Origin: Trichoplusia ni
Taxonomy: Eukaryota > Arthropoda > Insecta > Lepidoptera > Noctuidae
Assembly: GCF_003590095.1 (NCBI RefSeq)
Contig: NC_039491.1
Coordinates: 9,610,001-9,674,000 of the forward strand
Length of the DNA: 64,000 bases
Direction of reading: 5' to 3'
A program made the position numbers and the translations under genes. The notes beneath the pieces are model-generated. The model had not been told where the DNA came from. It did not search any database and was given only the letters and a program-made list of their open reading frames with translations. The number at the start of each line of letters is the position of its first letter. Position 1 is the stretch's first letter. Shown piece after piece: positions 25,066 through 38,221 of this stretch.

Positions 25066-28000
25066 GTGAGCTCTAGTAATTTGGTTCCATTATAACCATC
25101 ATGAAGAAGATATTTCTATATGTAGCTTTTTCTCGAGGTCCAAGCCCATGTTGTTATTGGTATTTTTTTGAACGAAAACCATGGGAAAAGCTCACGGTAC
25201 CATTACATTTTATAAACATAAAAGGAATAGTAATCTCCCAAAACACGACATAAATCTTTTATAAATACGATCACCATTAAAACGTTTATAAATAATTATT
25301 CATCCGAGGCCTAAACGATTCAAATCGATGGGAATTACGACGACAAATGAAAAATTCAGGAGATCATGCGGTGGCAGCTTTATCTAAACGTCACGAACAG
25401 CCCGCATTGCCAATTGAAAACAGATAAGAGCGATAAAAACTCTGGCCGTGATCGACATTCAACATGAATAACACCCAAAAAAGAATATCGGAAAATTACT
25501 TTTGTAACGTACCTTTGAAATTAAATTAGACACTGCCAAAACCAAAGGTATCATCAATTTAGATGAAAACATGTAAATTATTAAAAATGAAAGATGAGAA
25601 AGCTTGATATCTGAAAAAATACTAGATCATAATTCTAATTTAGACAAGATCATTCACAAGACGTCACTACTACAAAACTTTTGACACCAATCTCAAGTTA
25701 TGTCCAAGAATACCAAGAATACCTCAAACGCATTTACTAATTATATACACCTCACGCAAAGCAAGTACAATCTCGTCATTCAGACAATATTTCCCAGTGT
25801 CCTTAATACACGAGCCATTCGTTCGACAACAATTCAATTAGTCGGCAATTGGGCGCTAGAGGGCGCACTGAGCTCAACGAGGCTCGACCTGACAAAATAC
25901 AACGAATAATGAAGACGGATTACACAAAAACAAGTGGAGAAGAAGAAACGGTAATAAAAATGGACCGAAAGATGTTTGGAGAGCCATCAGCCATATAACA
26001 CAAGTGTTTGACGTCAAAATAGAAAGCACATTAGAATTTGTATTTGGCTTGGTGAGTGCGTTTTTCGAGCGCTCCATTTAAATTGTTCTATAGGTTTAAC
26101 CCTTGAGAAAGCTGTTGATTCGCGGTAAATTTCACCACTAAAAGAATTTGCGTTGGCGGTAAAAAAGGTTTGAGAATGGATTTGCTAGAAAAATATTTTT
26201 TCTAACACATTCATTCGTTCGTTTTAGTTACGAACTGATCTAAACTGTTGGAAATATAAATGTAATTAACTTGTGATTCAGAGCATATCCAAAGCAGATT
26301 TTCTCTCAAGTACTAAGACGTAGACTTCAGACATTATACAAAACATTAAAAACCTAGCAATAGACTTTCCAATTTAAGAAGCGAAACAAATCAAGGCGCA
26401 AACCAAGTTTCATGCCTTCCAAGACCTATTAAAGTGTAGCAAAAAATATCAGGCACGTTACAAGGCGCCGGCAGCTCACCGTGAAATTGCAGGCGGTCCC
26501 TAGAGGGCGCCACCCGCCACGTCTTTTTCCATGCCAAGAGGTGTCCAACAAACCTTTATTCATTTCACTTCCCCCCTGAGAACCGAGTTTGGGGATGTGA
26601 TTCATTTTGCTATACGTGAGTCTTATCTTTTATTCTTCAGGAAGCTAGATTTGAGAATATAGTACTCGTGTGTCTTTCGTTTCTGGACGGAAAGTCATGG
26701 GTGTAATTTATCTTTGAGTTGGCATTGCCTTTTTAATTGGTAAATGATTTGAAAATTTATTTTTTATCTTCCCGTAGCTACCCATAATTTGAATTCTCTT
26801 TCATATATTTAAGCCTAATATGAATGCATCGTCAATATGTTTACTCTAAAAATATTACACAAAATTGTATAGAGAATTTAATATAACACAAATTTAAAAA
26901 ACAAAAAACAACCTTTCATTATTACTACGGCAAACAAATTCCTACATTTTCCTGTCTGAAAATATCTCATTAGAATACAATGTGAAAACATAATAAAATT
27001 CATTACAACTTAATCGTATATTATATTGAATGTAACAAAACAAAGTCAGCGTGCTGTATAACAAACGCAAATTAAAAATGTCTTTCTGTTCCTTGAAGTA
27101 TTTAATATTATTTTCTGCGTCCGTTTTATATTCGCTACTAATGTAGGAAGCGGACAGTTCTGAATATTTTGATGTAATTATCTTCAAAGCTTGTGTAATG
27201 CGAATATTAAAATAACTATGCAGATAAATTACGACGTTGTGAATTGTTTGTCTTATATTACTTGAGTATAATAAATAGAGTTTATTGTTAAATCTGTAAA
27301 AAGGATTTTAGTGTCGGAAAAATCACGGTACCTACCTAAGCATAATGTTTCTTAACTTTTAATATACCCAAAAAGAAACATTTAATTCTCGTAAATAGAT
27401 TTTTGTATCTAAAAACAGTTATGCATTCAAGCTTGTCGTATTTTATCTACAAAACTGTGCCTTCTTTCTCATTCTTTATTCTCTTATTAACCATGACAAT
27501 TCATATACTCGGCTAATCCTTAAGCCAATAACTTTTTGTTGTTGTACAGGCATGTTACGAGGGCATCGGGTACCGATAGCACCTACGCCGGATATGAGGC
27601 ACATATCCACAAATCCGCGATAAAACATGCCACTGAACAGTGAACAGGCACTGAACTACAATGACACTAATTGGCTTTGTTCGCGATAGCAGAAATTTGA
27701 GGGCAAAGGAGTTCGGAACTCGCTAAAATATTTGCAGTTAATGCTTCTTTGGATTAGAACTAGGAGCCAGTGGCTGGCAACGGGAGCAGTTGGAAGACAG
27801 AATTGCAACTGTTTGTCAACTAAAATGAAACTTTCTTTAAAAAACCTTTTTTTGTTTTCTTTCATATGGTTGATGTACAACCTGGTATCATAGGAGATGT
27901 TAAATGCCCGTAAACCTCTGTTGTGTCTTAAAATAATTTTCGGACATTCACAGATGAGCCTATTTCCTCTGATATTAACCTTCGCGATTTTAATAAATGA

Positions 28001-31000
28001 CTTCATTATTTTGATGGGATATTAGTGCGTGCCGGGATTAGTACCTACGAACTTTAGTGCCTACGTGCACTACGCTATGACAGCCAAAACTTTTTAATGA
28101 CACGTAGCTGACAAAACAGTTTTAATTTAGTGGAAAAACAGTTGCAAGACCGCTTCGCAACTCTTTTGTTGCCGGTGAACGCTGATTTTAAGTGGGTTTA
28201 GTTAGCTGCTTTATTTGGTACTTAACTGGGAACGTGAGCTAACGATATTGTCGGTAACTGTTAGCTGTTAGCTAAGCTTTGGAACTCGAATCAGAGTTAA
28301 GTAGAGTATGGGTTGCGTTGACTAGAGCGTTGCGGTGATGGTTGGACAATCTGATTAGAGATAGGTATCGTTTTGTTGAATATTATGCAGATTATGGCAT
28401 AAAATTATAAAAGAGATAAGTGCGAGTTGGACTCTCGAAACTGGGATCGGTACAAATAGGCTGAAAAAAAATATTGAAATAATTTCTTCCACAAAAACAA
28501 ACTTAAACTCCTTAATGGTTACTTAAGTATTTCGTACCTAAATCGATAATAACGCATCTAGTAAGTAGCTACCAACACCTCTTTATTCCGTAGATACGTC
28601 CTTAAAAACAAAACACAATTGTTTACAAAAACTATCAGAATCAATTTTCTCCTCACAGCCACTTTAAGAAAATGCATCTTGAGAAAGACTTCGAAAGGAC
28701 GACGTTTTTTACTGTTATCGATACATTACATGTTTAACACTGAAACATTTTCCTACGTCGGTACAAACAGGTCTCCGAGGGTGCATCGTACGTGATGTAT
28801 TGCGATAGCTTACGAAACAAGCTAATACCATCGAAGATTCTACACAATTCCCAAGTCTGCACGTGTTATATTCATGTTACAATTTTCAAGAATATCCATA
28901 ACGTGATATCTTTATATTTTTACATCTGTTAAACAAAATAATCAAAGATAGAATACAAAACGTATTTTTTTGCCAAACACGCAAAATAACATCCAATTTC
29001 ATTATTAAACTAAATTTGACAAAATATCTTAATGAAGTGTTCTCAAAAAACGACATTATTAAAAAAACTAAAAACTCCAAACACCTTTATCAAGAATCAC
29101 CAAAACGCCGGCTAAATTTTAAACGAGCCACTCCATCAGCGAAATTAATTTCACAAAAACAATTTAAGTGTCCGCGATAAATTATTGAGCTTTGAGCTAG
29201 TAATAATGTAACGTGAGACCCGCCTTATAAATAACGATGCTGAGACGAACAGAAGCGTTCTTCGTAAATACATTGCAACTACGCAACGCAAAATACTTGA
29301 TTATTCTAAATCCACGCGACAGAGCATCCACCTCACAACAGCTTCACAATAACGTCCACTGCAATGCAAATTGCTAGAATAATACTTAAATTGAAATATT
29401 TCCCGGAAACAAACAGTAAATATTGGACTCTAACACAAGTGTATAAGGATTAAAATGATATATGAGTGTGCAATTGAAAACGTTGGCATCATATTATTTG
29501 ATGAGTGGGGAATGAGTGTCCTGAATAAATTTGCAAGTGGTTTACACGATATGGAAAGGTATGCTTTTAATGGTGCTTCCTTGTTTTAAATTAGTAGCTC
29601 GGACACCAGTCTGTAATGGAGGCTCGCTGAAGAATTAGCACTTTGAACTCCTGATGGATTTTGTTTCACTTTAAGTGCGTTCCCTAATGTTATGCAGTAC
29701 ATGTTCATTACTAAAACGTATTCCCTAAAATAAGGGTCGCATAAGTGCAAGGCAAAGGTAAGGTAATTGTTTTCCGTGTGTGACATACACAATCATAACT
29801 CATAGTCTTTTCCATCGCATGAATTTTGGTTTAAATAATTTTTAATTTTCTGTATCCATGCCAGGATACGAATAAATACGACATTATTTTTGTCCCTCTA
29901 TTTATTTTGTCGGTTCTTAAGCCCTGAAGCCGTCCAACATGTTTTCCCTAAACATGCCATGCTATAGATACGAAAAATACGTCATGAATATCACATTCAT
30001 GATACTATTACCTTCTAAAATTTCGTCCGAAACCTAAACCTGAACACAAGAAGACAGCATTCAATCGCTCAACTACAAAGGCAGCTTCAGTGCCTACATT
30101 GTTCGAAACACATCAAAGCATTAGGGTTCGGCACAAAGCTGTCTTTCAATCGGGTCGATAGTCAGTTAAGCCAATTAATGCATTACTGTGGAACACTAAC
30201 GAACGGGCTGTGGTTACACCTAACCGCTCCGATCATTCAAATAGTGTTTTGACTATATTTTTGATCCATTTTCGTAGGGAAATATCGTCCTTGCTGTATA
30301 ACATTTGGGGATGTGGGATTTTTCGTAGCATACCCAATCAGAAGTCAGTAGTGATCGTGGGCAAAATTTGTATTCCCACAACACATGGCACTACTTTTTC
30401 TATCTCTAAGAATTAACTCTTTGTACTGAGGATTTATTAAAACCGAAAAAAAATCCTCCGAAAACGGAAAGGCAATTCAACTTTAAGATGTTCTCAAATA
30501 TTTAGAATGACATACTTGCAGCGTACGATTAAGCGGAAATTAAATCAATTAAATTGGATATAACCAAAATTTACTTAAGAAAATATGAAGCCAACGCAAT
30601 AATTGATACAACAAATCTTCACACTGAGAGCGACAATACGATGTTTGCGTTATACCGAGCAGAAAATTTACAACAAAATGTAATTACCGTAATCTTTTCA
30701 GAAGTAGAATTTTGTTGAGCTGCGTAATGAGGAAAACTAGTTATATTTTATGGAGTAAAATGGAATATCATACATATCTTTAGGATATCGCAGGAGCCAG
30801 ATTCCTCTTGATTCAACAGTTTCTTTTTTACGCTAAACCCCCGATGCTCAAAGAGGGTTTGAATAAGTTTGTCATGTCTGTCTGTCTGTCGTATGGCTAC
30901 CGAACGGATTGAGTGATTTCAATTTAAGTTTTGTATTAAAAGTGAATGATGTGCGAGTGTTCTTAGATATGATTGATAAAAATCACTCGAGCCATGTAAA

Positions 31001-32554
31001 TGTTCTAGGGACTAAAGTTTTTACTGTTGGTGATGTTTTTATTATTATCATAAGAAGGACAATACAATAATACAAATGGTATATATGTTCTTGTTGACAA
31101 GTGATAAGTGTTAGCTCAATAGCTAAGCTTATAGAGAAAATATTCTCACCGCCAAGTCACAGAAAGCCTACACCATTTCAAGCTCCCATAATCTGTAACA
31201 AAATAAAACTTCACAAATACGCGTGCACCCTTTGTGTGTACTACGGACCTGTTTAAGCAAGGATTATGACGTAGCGTAGCGGCGTAGGTGCCGTAATACC
31301 CAAGAGTGGCGTAAGTTTGACAAATCCCGAATGCTTCCCTTTGGGTACAAGCAGGTATGCTGTTAACGAGATATAAATGCTAATTACTAAAATGATTTTT
31401 AGTCACGTTCGTTGGATGAAGCGGGAGCACAAACTGTTTCCGTTTGTTTGTTTTCTTCGTGATTATTTGAAGTGGTTTCGAGTAAATTTAATATTACTTT
31501 ATTCGAAAATTGCTCTCTTTTCTACGTGTTTTTACTATTTCGATTATTTTTCTGAGTTTGAGGTTCGGTAAATGGATAACAAAATTATCGAGATATTTGG
31601 AACGGACTATCATACGCGTAGGATTCATCCAAATAGCATAAAATATATTTATTATTACTTAAGCGAATAGAGATAATTTTTATTACCGAGGCACCGATGT
31701 CTGTCCGTCTGTCACCCGGCTGTACCTGAATGTCATCCAGCCCATTTAGAATTTTTGTACGGAACTCCTTGCTTACATACGTTTTTGAGTTTAACTAAAC
31801 TGTTTTGTTAATGTTGCGCAAAACAAAATATAGTTCAGTAAACTGGATCTTGGTTATAATTTTAAAGCCTTTTTCATTGGCCTTTGAAGCTAACTAGAAA
31901 TGTTATAGCATAAGGTATACATAATTCACATCTGCTCTCAATATAAACCTATCATCTGACCAGCCAAGACAAGCAAGGAGATTGTATCTATGGTCGTCGC
32001 ATGAAAGCGTGTCGACTGTGTCAAGCGAGAGGCGAGCAAAGAGTGTGTTGTGTAGTGTTGTGCTTCCAATATCCGGTTTGTCAGTCCACACGACTAGACG
32101 TCAAGCGTCGTGTCGCAACACTAGGAATATGGAATAACGTGTGGTGTTGCCAGCCTATACTGAAATGTGGGGTAATTAGAAATATTTTATTAAGGAGAAT
32201 ATTGCTTTAGAATGTTTTTTGGTACCTAGAACTTTTAAAATAATTTTTGTCAGAAATTGTTACAATGTTCATTAATATATGGAATTCTCAGCTGAACGAA
32301 TAAAACGTTTTTTTTTTGTTTCAAAATTAAAAAAGTAAGATGCTTAAACAAAGTAAGATCCAACGTAAGTAACAGTATTAAAAAAATAGTTCAATTTTTA
32401 ATATTCGCTCTGGCAACCCAGTAAGACGAGCGAATCGGAACCGCTCTGTGACAACAAACAACACAATTGTCCGCGAGTGTGTGATACCGTGAACCTGCTG
32501 CTGACATTTATATGCAGACCGAAGATATCATGAGAAATGCTATGACATCATACT
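25066..32554. other. AT-rich DNA without recognised genes
   Basis: It contains a short family B start at 28415-28460, a common moth phrase at 30842-30925 ('cgatgctcaaagagggttt', 'tctgtctgtctgtcg') and a family B scrap at 31680-31760. Related G/C-richer phrases with 'cacctacgcc' or 'cgtaggtgcc' appear near 27580 and 31285. Open frames at 25700, 26942, 27656 and 32001 lack domains or splice partners. Confidence 0.45.
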
Positions 32555-32690
32555 TTATTAAATGATGCAAATAACTGCTCATGATTAAGAACTCAGGTTG
32601 GGTCCGAAACTAGTCGGGCATTCGAGTCAACCAAGTAAACCGTTGCATCATTTAATAATGAATCAGTCTCACGATAGTTCATGCTTTGGT
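32555..32690. mobile_element. Palindromic MITE (family E), partly deleted
   Basis: The left end is 'ttattaaatgatgcaaa'. The right end 'ttgcatcatttaataatgaatcagtctcacgatag' is the reverse of the sequence at 18790-18826. The middle has 'gggtccgaaactagtcggg'. It also shows that the family is longer than the 58-bp arms, extending to CTATCGTGAGACTG. Confidence 0.75.
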
Positions 32691-32699
32691 TAGGGATCC

Positions 32700-32845
32700 G
32701 CGGGTATACTGAGGGTAAAAACAGAACCGTATTACTAAAGTCCCGCTGTTTGTTAGACCGATAACAGGATGTATCTCATGAACGGTGATAACTACACAGT
32801 TGACTTTTTTACAGATGGTGTATTTCTGCAGCCGCTATAAAAATA
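32700..32845 (-). repeat. Family B repeat, directly beside the MITE
   Basis: It contains 'gagggtaaaaacagaaccgt', 'attactaaagtcccgctgtt' and 'tctcatgaacggtgataact', in reverse orientation. Confidence 0.7.
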
Positions 32846-35800
32846 CTAGTAAATAAGTTTATGACCTGGTTTAATATATAGGATTTTTATCTCTATTATA
32901 CGTTCCCGTCGTTTCATTTTGGATTTGTATCGGATAGGGCCGCGGGCAACAGCTATTATTCTAATAAAAAATCCAAAAAGTTTGACCACAGTAAACAAAA
33001 TACGCACGATTTTTTCATTAAACAAACAAATACACAAACGACTCAATCCATAATGTATAACAATACAGAAGTTACTCCCGTGTAAACATCTGTGTATAAC
33101 AATGCAGTTTATATTAATTGCCAGTTTCCTGACGTGTGATGTCGGTACGAACCATTCATATTCGATGCCTGAATACATTTGTATGAACGTTAGTTGACAA
33201 TATAAAATTCTGATTGGACAACGGATTATTACTGCGGGCAACTTTAAAAATAAACAATGTTATTGGTATCCGTGCCGATATAGGAACGTGACTTAAAACA
33301 TTATCGTTGTGACGCCGGTTAATATGAGGGAAATTGGATAGTGTTTTGTTTATGCAAACAAAGTTTAATAGGCGATAGAGGTGGTGATGTAATAGGTGAT
33401 GACATGCATTTTTGTAAGTGTGGCGAAAAGCAGTATGGTTGTTTTTTTTTTATACAGTCCGGATATAGTGTTATCAAACCGTACTTGTTCCGAAATGCGA
33501 TCGAGTTTCAGCTGTGCTGGTATAGTTCTAATATTGTCGCTACACGATCACTATATTCCAAAGTACCAAATCGACTGAAACTGAACGAATTAGATTTTTC
33601 GTTAGCCAGCCTACAGGATTGCCATCATTTAAGTAATGATTTAAATTAAAAAAAAAGATATAAAAAACCCTTACATTAAATATATCATGATGAAGACAGA
33701 AACAATTGAAAACCGACGTAATCTATTAACATAAGACAAAGTCGCAAGAGGATCCAATCTCATCAGAGCCACGCAACGTCTGCACATAATTCATTGATTT
33801 ATTATGCGCGGCATCCACCATTTGCGAGCTACTCTTCGATACTTAAGTTAACGAAACGATTAAAGCATTTCATTCGTATTCACGGGTTAAGAGGGGTGCT
33901 AATAGCTTCTGGAGGAAAGGGAGACAATAAAAAACCGAGCGCATGAAGTTTGGGGACTGTGACAAAAGATTTGTTTTTGTTGGAGATCAAGGGATTCTCT
34001 TAAGCGCGACTGTGGAAGTTAAAAGGGAGGAAATTTTTACAACATTTTTAGTGCTTATTTGGATATGGGTGTACTGTTAAAGATTTGTACTGTTAGCTAT
34101 CCTGAGATAGATAACGCGGAGTGCTCAAACAAACTTATGCTTTAAAATAGTATTTAGAGATTGATACCTACTCTCAAAATTCTTGGAACCTTTTCATTCC
34201 TAGAGTATTCTATTCTATATCTACTATAACTTATTATTTGAAATTAAGATCTTCTTAAATGTGTATCTATGCGAGAGGAACAGCATGGCACTATATCATC
34301 TGCATCTGCTTATATTTTAGTGGGGTGAGCAAAAAAAGTAATTTAACATTTTCCTTTGCATAATATACCTAAGTTCTTACTTAATAACTCTAGAATAAAC
34401 ACACATACGTATATACGTACTAATCCTAAGATCAAATTAAAGAATAGCATTCAAAGAAGGTGAAATAAACACGTTACAATAATGTTCGTAATCTCATTGC
34501 TTCGCCTCTAAAACAACAAGTTTGTAATAAAGTAATAATAGCTAGATACTCAACCACTCTGAATGAGAATGAGAAAGTAAAGTTCGTGCAGACGCGACGG
34601 ACAAAACAATTGCATTAGTTTTAAAATTATTTTATATTTTAATTGTAATAACAGAACTTGCTTTAGATTAGGTTAGAATATTCTTTATTGTACACCATGG
34701 AATTACAGCAGTGATTCGTCTTTAAGCTTTACGTGTTTTTATCTCTGTATCACTCTATGGTTAAATGATAGACAATGTCTCCGGCATTAAGACCGCATTT
34801 TTCATGAATAAGAAGTAGGTATAATAAAATAATGTGATTCGAATCACAAGTTTGAACTTCAGTCGTAAAAATCGTGATTTTTGTGCTGTCGCACATAGGT
34901 ACTACCAGTTGAACTACGTATTCAACTCCACTTTGGCAACACGTAACGTTTGGAACCGGTGTTGCAAGCCTATAAACATTACTTTTGCTGCAATGGCACC
35001 GTTGAGATCGCTAAGGCGATAAGCTTTAGCGCTAAAAGCGCAATAGCACGAACTGTAGCCTTCGTGAAAGATTAACCAGTGTTATAATTGTTGCAAGAAA
35101 CGAATAGCGTTCTACCATTTTAATGGGTCTAAATGATAACAGGAGCTTATCTGTAGAGCGGATGATAGAGCTTAATGCCCATAAAGTTGATAGAATACGA
35201 AATATGATGGGTAGCCTGGGTAAGCCTACACAACAAGACATTCTGAAAATATTTAAAAGTCTACAATATCTACCTGTTCTTAGTGAACCTGGGTGCTGGG
35301 TCATAGCTACGGGTAATACATCGGTATACATCACACTGTTTATCATTTAAAAGTTACTTAGTGTCAAAATACAGTAAACAGAATGAACAACATGACTACA
35401 TGCTTTAAATAGACGCACAATGGGCCGACTTGGAGTTTACGTGTGTAAAAGGGAGTCCCGCACCAGTCACAAGCTTTAAATTTAAAGTGTAGGTAAACCT
35501 GATCCAGATAGGCACACAACAATTTTCAGTCAGTTATTCAAAAATTAACTATCAAAGTATAAAATTGAAATACACCAGATACCATTCTGCCATTCATGTT
35601 TTCCTAAAAAGTGAATTAACACCGTTTCGAACCATTAAGCAATAATAAAATCACTCCATTGTGTAAACAGAATAATGTGTTACAATAAATTGCAAATCAA
35701 TATTTCAAATATAACCATAACATTTGTAACGAACTCAATGATTCCACAAAAAGGGGGCGCAAAAGTGAAAAAGAAAAACGGATATTATTTGATCGTACAA

Positions 35801-36819
35801 TGTATCACGCGATGGGGGAAGAGGGGGTGCGAAAACAAACTCACTCCCAATATCCAATGAAAAATCAATCCATCAAATCCAATAAAAAATCTAGAGCAAG
35901 TTATTATTACGTTATTTATTTATAGCTGGCTGGGGACAATTTGTGGCTTACTATATTTCTGCTGACAATACGCATAAACTTTTATTTGATATTCTCCCTT
36001 TGCCGCCACAGGGTTTATTTGTTTAGTTTTGTTGGACGCAATTAGGTTGATAAACAAATAACAATACGATTTTATGACTGCCGAAATAACTTCCGTAAGC
36101 AATTTTCTTTTGTCGTTCAAAACACAGTTTATTGTGTCGGTACATAGTGGTTCTGTTATGCGGTTTAATTATGTTTTCCAGACAAAAATACTCTGCGACC
36201 TCGATTAAATCTTAGACAATAACAACTACTTGCCCTAATGTAAGCCGTATAGCGAATATAACCCATGATATATTATTAAATCATGGTACAATTACTTTAA
36301 AGTTAATCAATTCTTATAAATCAGATAGTTTCTTCAAAGTTGAGCTCAAAAGGAAACAATATGAACGTACTCTTTATAATTAATTCAACCATACTACAGT
36401 CCATGAGACCAATTCTAATATTTTTTTTATTGTTGTATGTGTCTTTTTTTTACTCAAAAACATTTTATTTTCTCTTTATTTAAATTTCAAGATTTAAATG
36501 TAAATGTGATTTCTGAACGTGGTTGTCAATGTCTCTTGAAGGTTCTGGAAATGTCTTGTTCCCGTCACATTGACATTACCGACCAAATTATTTTGTCAGC
36601 TGTTTTGAGAATTTTCACAATAATAAACCACGAAGATATTTAAACACACTTTAACATCGGTTTAACTCATATCAATTATCATATAAAGTAACCAATCTAT
36701 GAGTATCATACTGCGACCGGGTAAGAAGTTATCTATAAAGCTTAAATCGAAGGGAAAATAGAATTTAATAATAACTGTTAAAAAATAATATTCTAGGTGT
36801 CTTCAACATCCACAGAAGC
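32846..36819. other. AT-rich DNA upstream of the BolA-like gene
   Basis: There is no recognised gene. An open segment with protein-like composition lies at 35123-35350. The BolA promoter and any upstream exon must be in the last several hundred bases, but no clear core motif is evident. Confidence 0.45.
35123..35350 (+). other. Unexplained 75-codon open frame
   Basis: The frame encodes a charged, helical-looking peptide (VERMIELNAHKVDRIRNMMG, then KPTQQDILKIFKSLQYL) with composition unlike random AT-rich frames. An in-frame stop lies shortly upstream, and a possible donor (ACGG|GTAATA) lies near 35309. I recognise no family. A longer antisense frame covers the same DNA and looks less protein-like. 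Confidence 0.3.
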
Positions 36820-37462
36820 ATGTCTTCGATGGCAGGAGTGGTGGAGAATACGATAAGGAGCAAATTACTATCGACTTTAGACGCTAAACATTTAGATGTG
36901 ATCAATGAGTCGTACATGCACAATGTTCCCAAAGGTGCCGAGACTCATTTCAAAGTTGTTGTAGTGTCCGATAAATTTGATGGATTGCCGTTAATAAAGG
37001 TAAAGGAACCGAGGTTATTAAATAATTTGAGTATTTAAATTATGATTTAAAAATGTGTTAAATCAACTTGCTATGATAAATGCCAATTTGTTACTAGTAT
37101 TTACTAAATACTTATTTAGTTTAATTCTACTAAATCTTGTTGAGAACATTTCACATAGAATGGAGGATTCAAAATTAATATAATAATTTAGAAAATCTGA
37201 TGATCTGTAATAAAAACATTCTATTTCTTAAATTCATTTTGTCATCTTGGTATTTCTTCTTGTATTTTATTTAAAACAGGTTTTTAATACTTACTTATCT
37301 CTTTAATTACAGAGACATCGCCTAGTAAATGATATTCTGAAAGAAGAGCTACAGACAGGTGTCCATGCATTATCCATTGTAGCTAAAACACCACAACAAT
37401 GGGAAACCAGTGATAAAGTCATAGAGAGCAGCCCTAACTGTAAAGGTGGTTTTGGAAAATAG
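36820..37462 (+). CDS. BOLA1: BolA-like protein 1 (two visible coding exons)
   Basis: Coding exons 36820-36999 and 37313-37462 join in phase 0 and give 109 residues from the ATG at 36820. The protein has the BolA fold landmarks: a helix (NTIRSKL), the loop and strand around GAETHFKVVVVSDKF (about residues 40-54), then the junction LIK|RHRLVNDIL, which carries the family's RHR-V signature, and the strand VHALSIVAKTP. It ends in a C-terminal tail with NCKGGFGK. BolA1-type proteins are mitochondrial partners of monothiol glutaredoxin in Fe-S cluster handling and protection from oxidative stress. The donor is AAG|GTAAAG and the acceptor TTACAG|AGA. Reading stays open upstream of the chosen ATG back to an AG at 36796-36797, so an upstream exon could supply a mitochondrial presequence; I could not place that exon. 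BOLA1 is favoured over BOLA2/3 by the RHRLV and TPxQW segments. Confidence 0.93.
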
Positions 37463-37494
37463 ATATGTAATTGATTTTCATTACCTAGTTGTAA

Positions 37495-37500
37495 AATAAA
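37495..37500 (+). terminator. Polyadenylation signal of the BolA-like gene
   Basis: A canonical AATAAA lies 33 bases after the BolA stop codon and is followed by a T/GT-rich stretch. This implies a very short 3' UTR. Confidence 0.7.
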
Positions 37501-37714
37501 TTTATAGTTTTATTGTATTGATATTATTTTGTATTTGTCATTATCTCCATGTTGATCTGCATGGCGATATAAAACCCTCTTCTGTCAACCATTAGGTAAC
37601 AATTATAGCTGTTTCCTGCAGGCCTGCCCACTGCAATCGAAAATTATACCACAGGAACATAAAATTAGGGAAAAACTCTGTTATTCCTGGTTATAAACAA
37701 TCCCATGTTTGGTC

Positions 37715-37805
37715 TAAATTCATTCAGTGGTTTTTGCATGTAAGAGGAACAAACATCCATCCATCGAAGTTTGGCTGTTATAGTATCAGAAGGATCTGTC
37801 ACCCT
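37715..37805 (+). repeat. Common moth interspersed repeat fragment (family H)
   Basis: The segment has the phrase pattern 'ttcagtggtttttgcatg ... ggaacaaacatccatcc ... gttatagtatcagaagga'. It is shared in diverged form with 14870-14965 ('cattcagtagtttttgc ... aacaaacgtctttcc ... ttagaagga'). I recognise this as a high-copy sequence of lepidopteran introns and intergenic DNA. Its exact parent element is not assigned. Confidence 0.55.
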
Positions 37806-38020
37806 GTATTGAACATAAGACATGAACAAAAACTGTACCAACATAAACAAAAGTTTTGGTTACACGAGGCGCTAGAGACTCCAGCCAGAGTCGCGCAGAT
37901 CATCCTGTGACTCTGGCGCAGTAGCAGCCCTGGGTTTTATTAGGCGGTGGCAGTTCGACATGTAGTCATGTCATACCCTCTATGTGGGTTGAAGTCATTA
38001 CTATCACCCTGGAAAAAAAA

Positions 38021-38221
38021 CGCACGGATAGCCGAGTGGTTGAGGTCACCATGCCAAACCCACTGTGCGCGTCGTGTCGCGAGTTCGATCCCCGCGTAGG
38101 ACAAGCATTTGTGTGTTCCACAAATGCTCGTTCTGAGTCTGGGTGTCTGGGTGTGCATGTGAGTTGTATGTTTGTAAACCCCCCGCGACACAAGGATTAA
38201 TTTCCTTACTGCGAGAGACGT
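38021..38221 (+). repeat. tRNA-derived SINE (family C), best copy
   Basis: The head looks like a type II tRNA (Leu/Ser-like). It has an A-box-like GCCGAGTGGTTGAGG at 38031-38045 and a B box GAGTTCGATCCCC at 38081-38093. A tRNA-unrelated body follows (TAGGACAAGCATTTGTGTG, then CTGGGTGTCTGGGTGTG), then a tail with GACACAAGGATTAA and CTTACTGCG. Related copies occur at 2459, 4372, 11285, 16545, 16736, 22450, 23120 and 50998. A long antisense open frame across 37940-38377 is only the reverse of this SINE. Confidence 0.85.

Noticed and set aside
27656..28006. 116-codon minus-strand open frame
   Set aside because: I considered an exon because of its length, but no acceptor/donor pair fits and no family is recognised.
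1..36800. Searched for a complete transposase or reverse transcriptase, miRNA hairpins I know, CRISPR-like arrays and operons
   Set aside because: None was found. The repeats are short non-autonomous elements or 3' tails, and the gene structure is eukaryotic.
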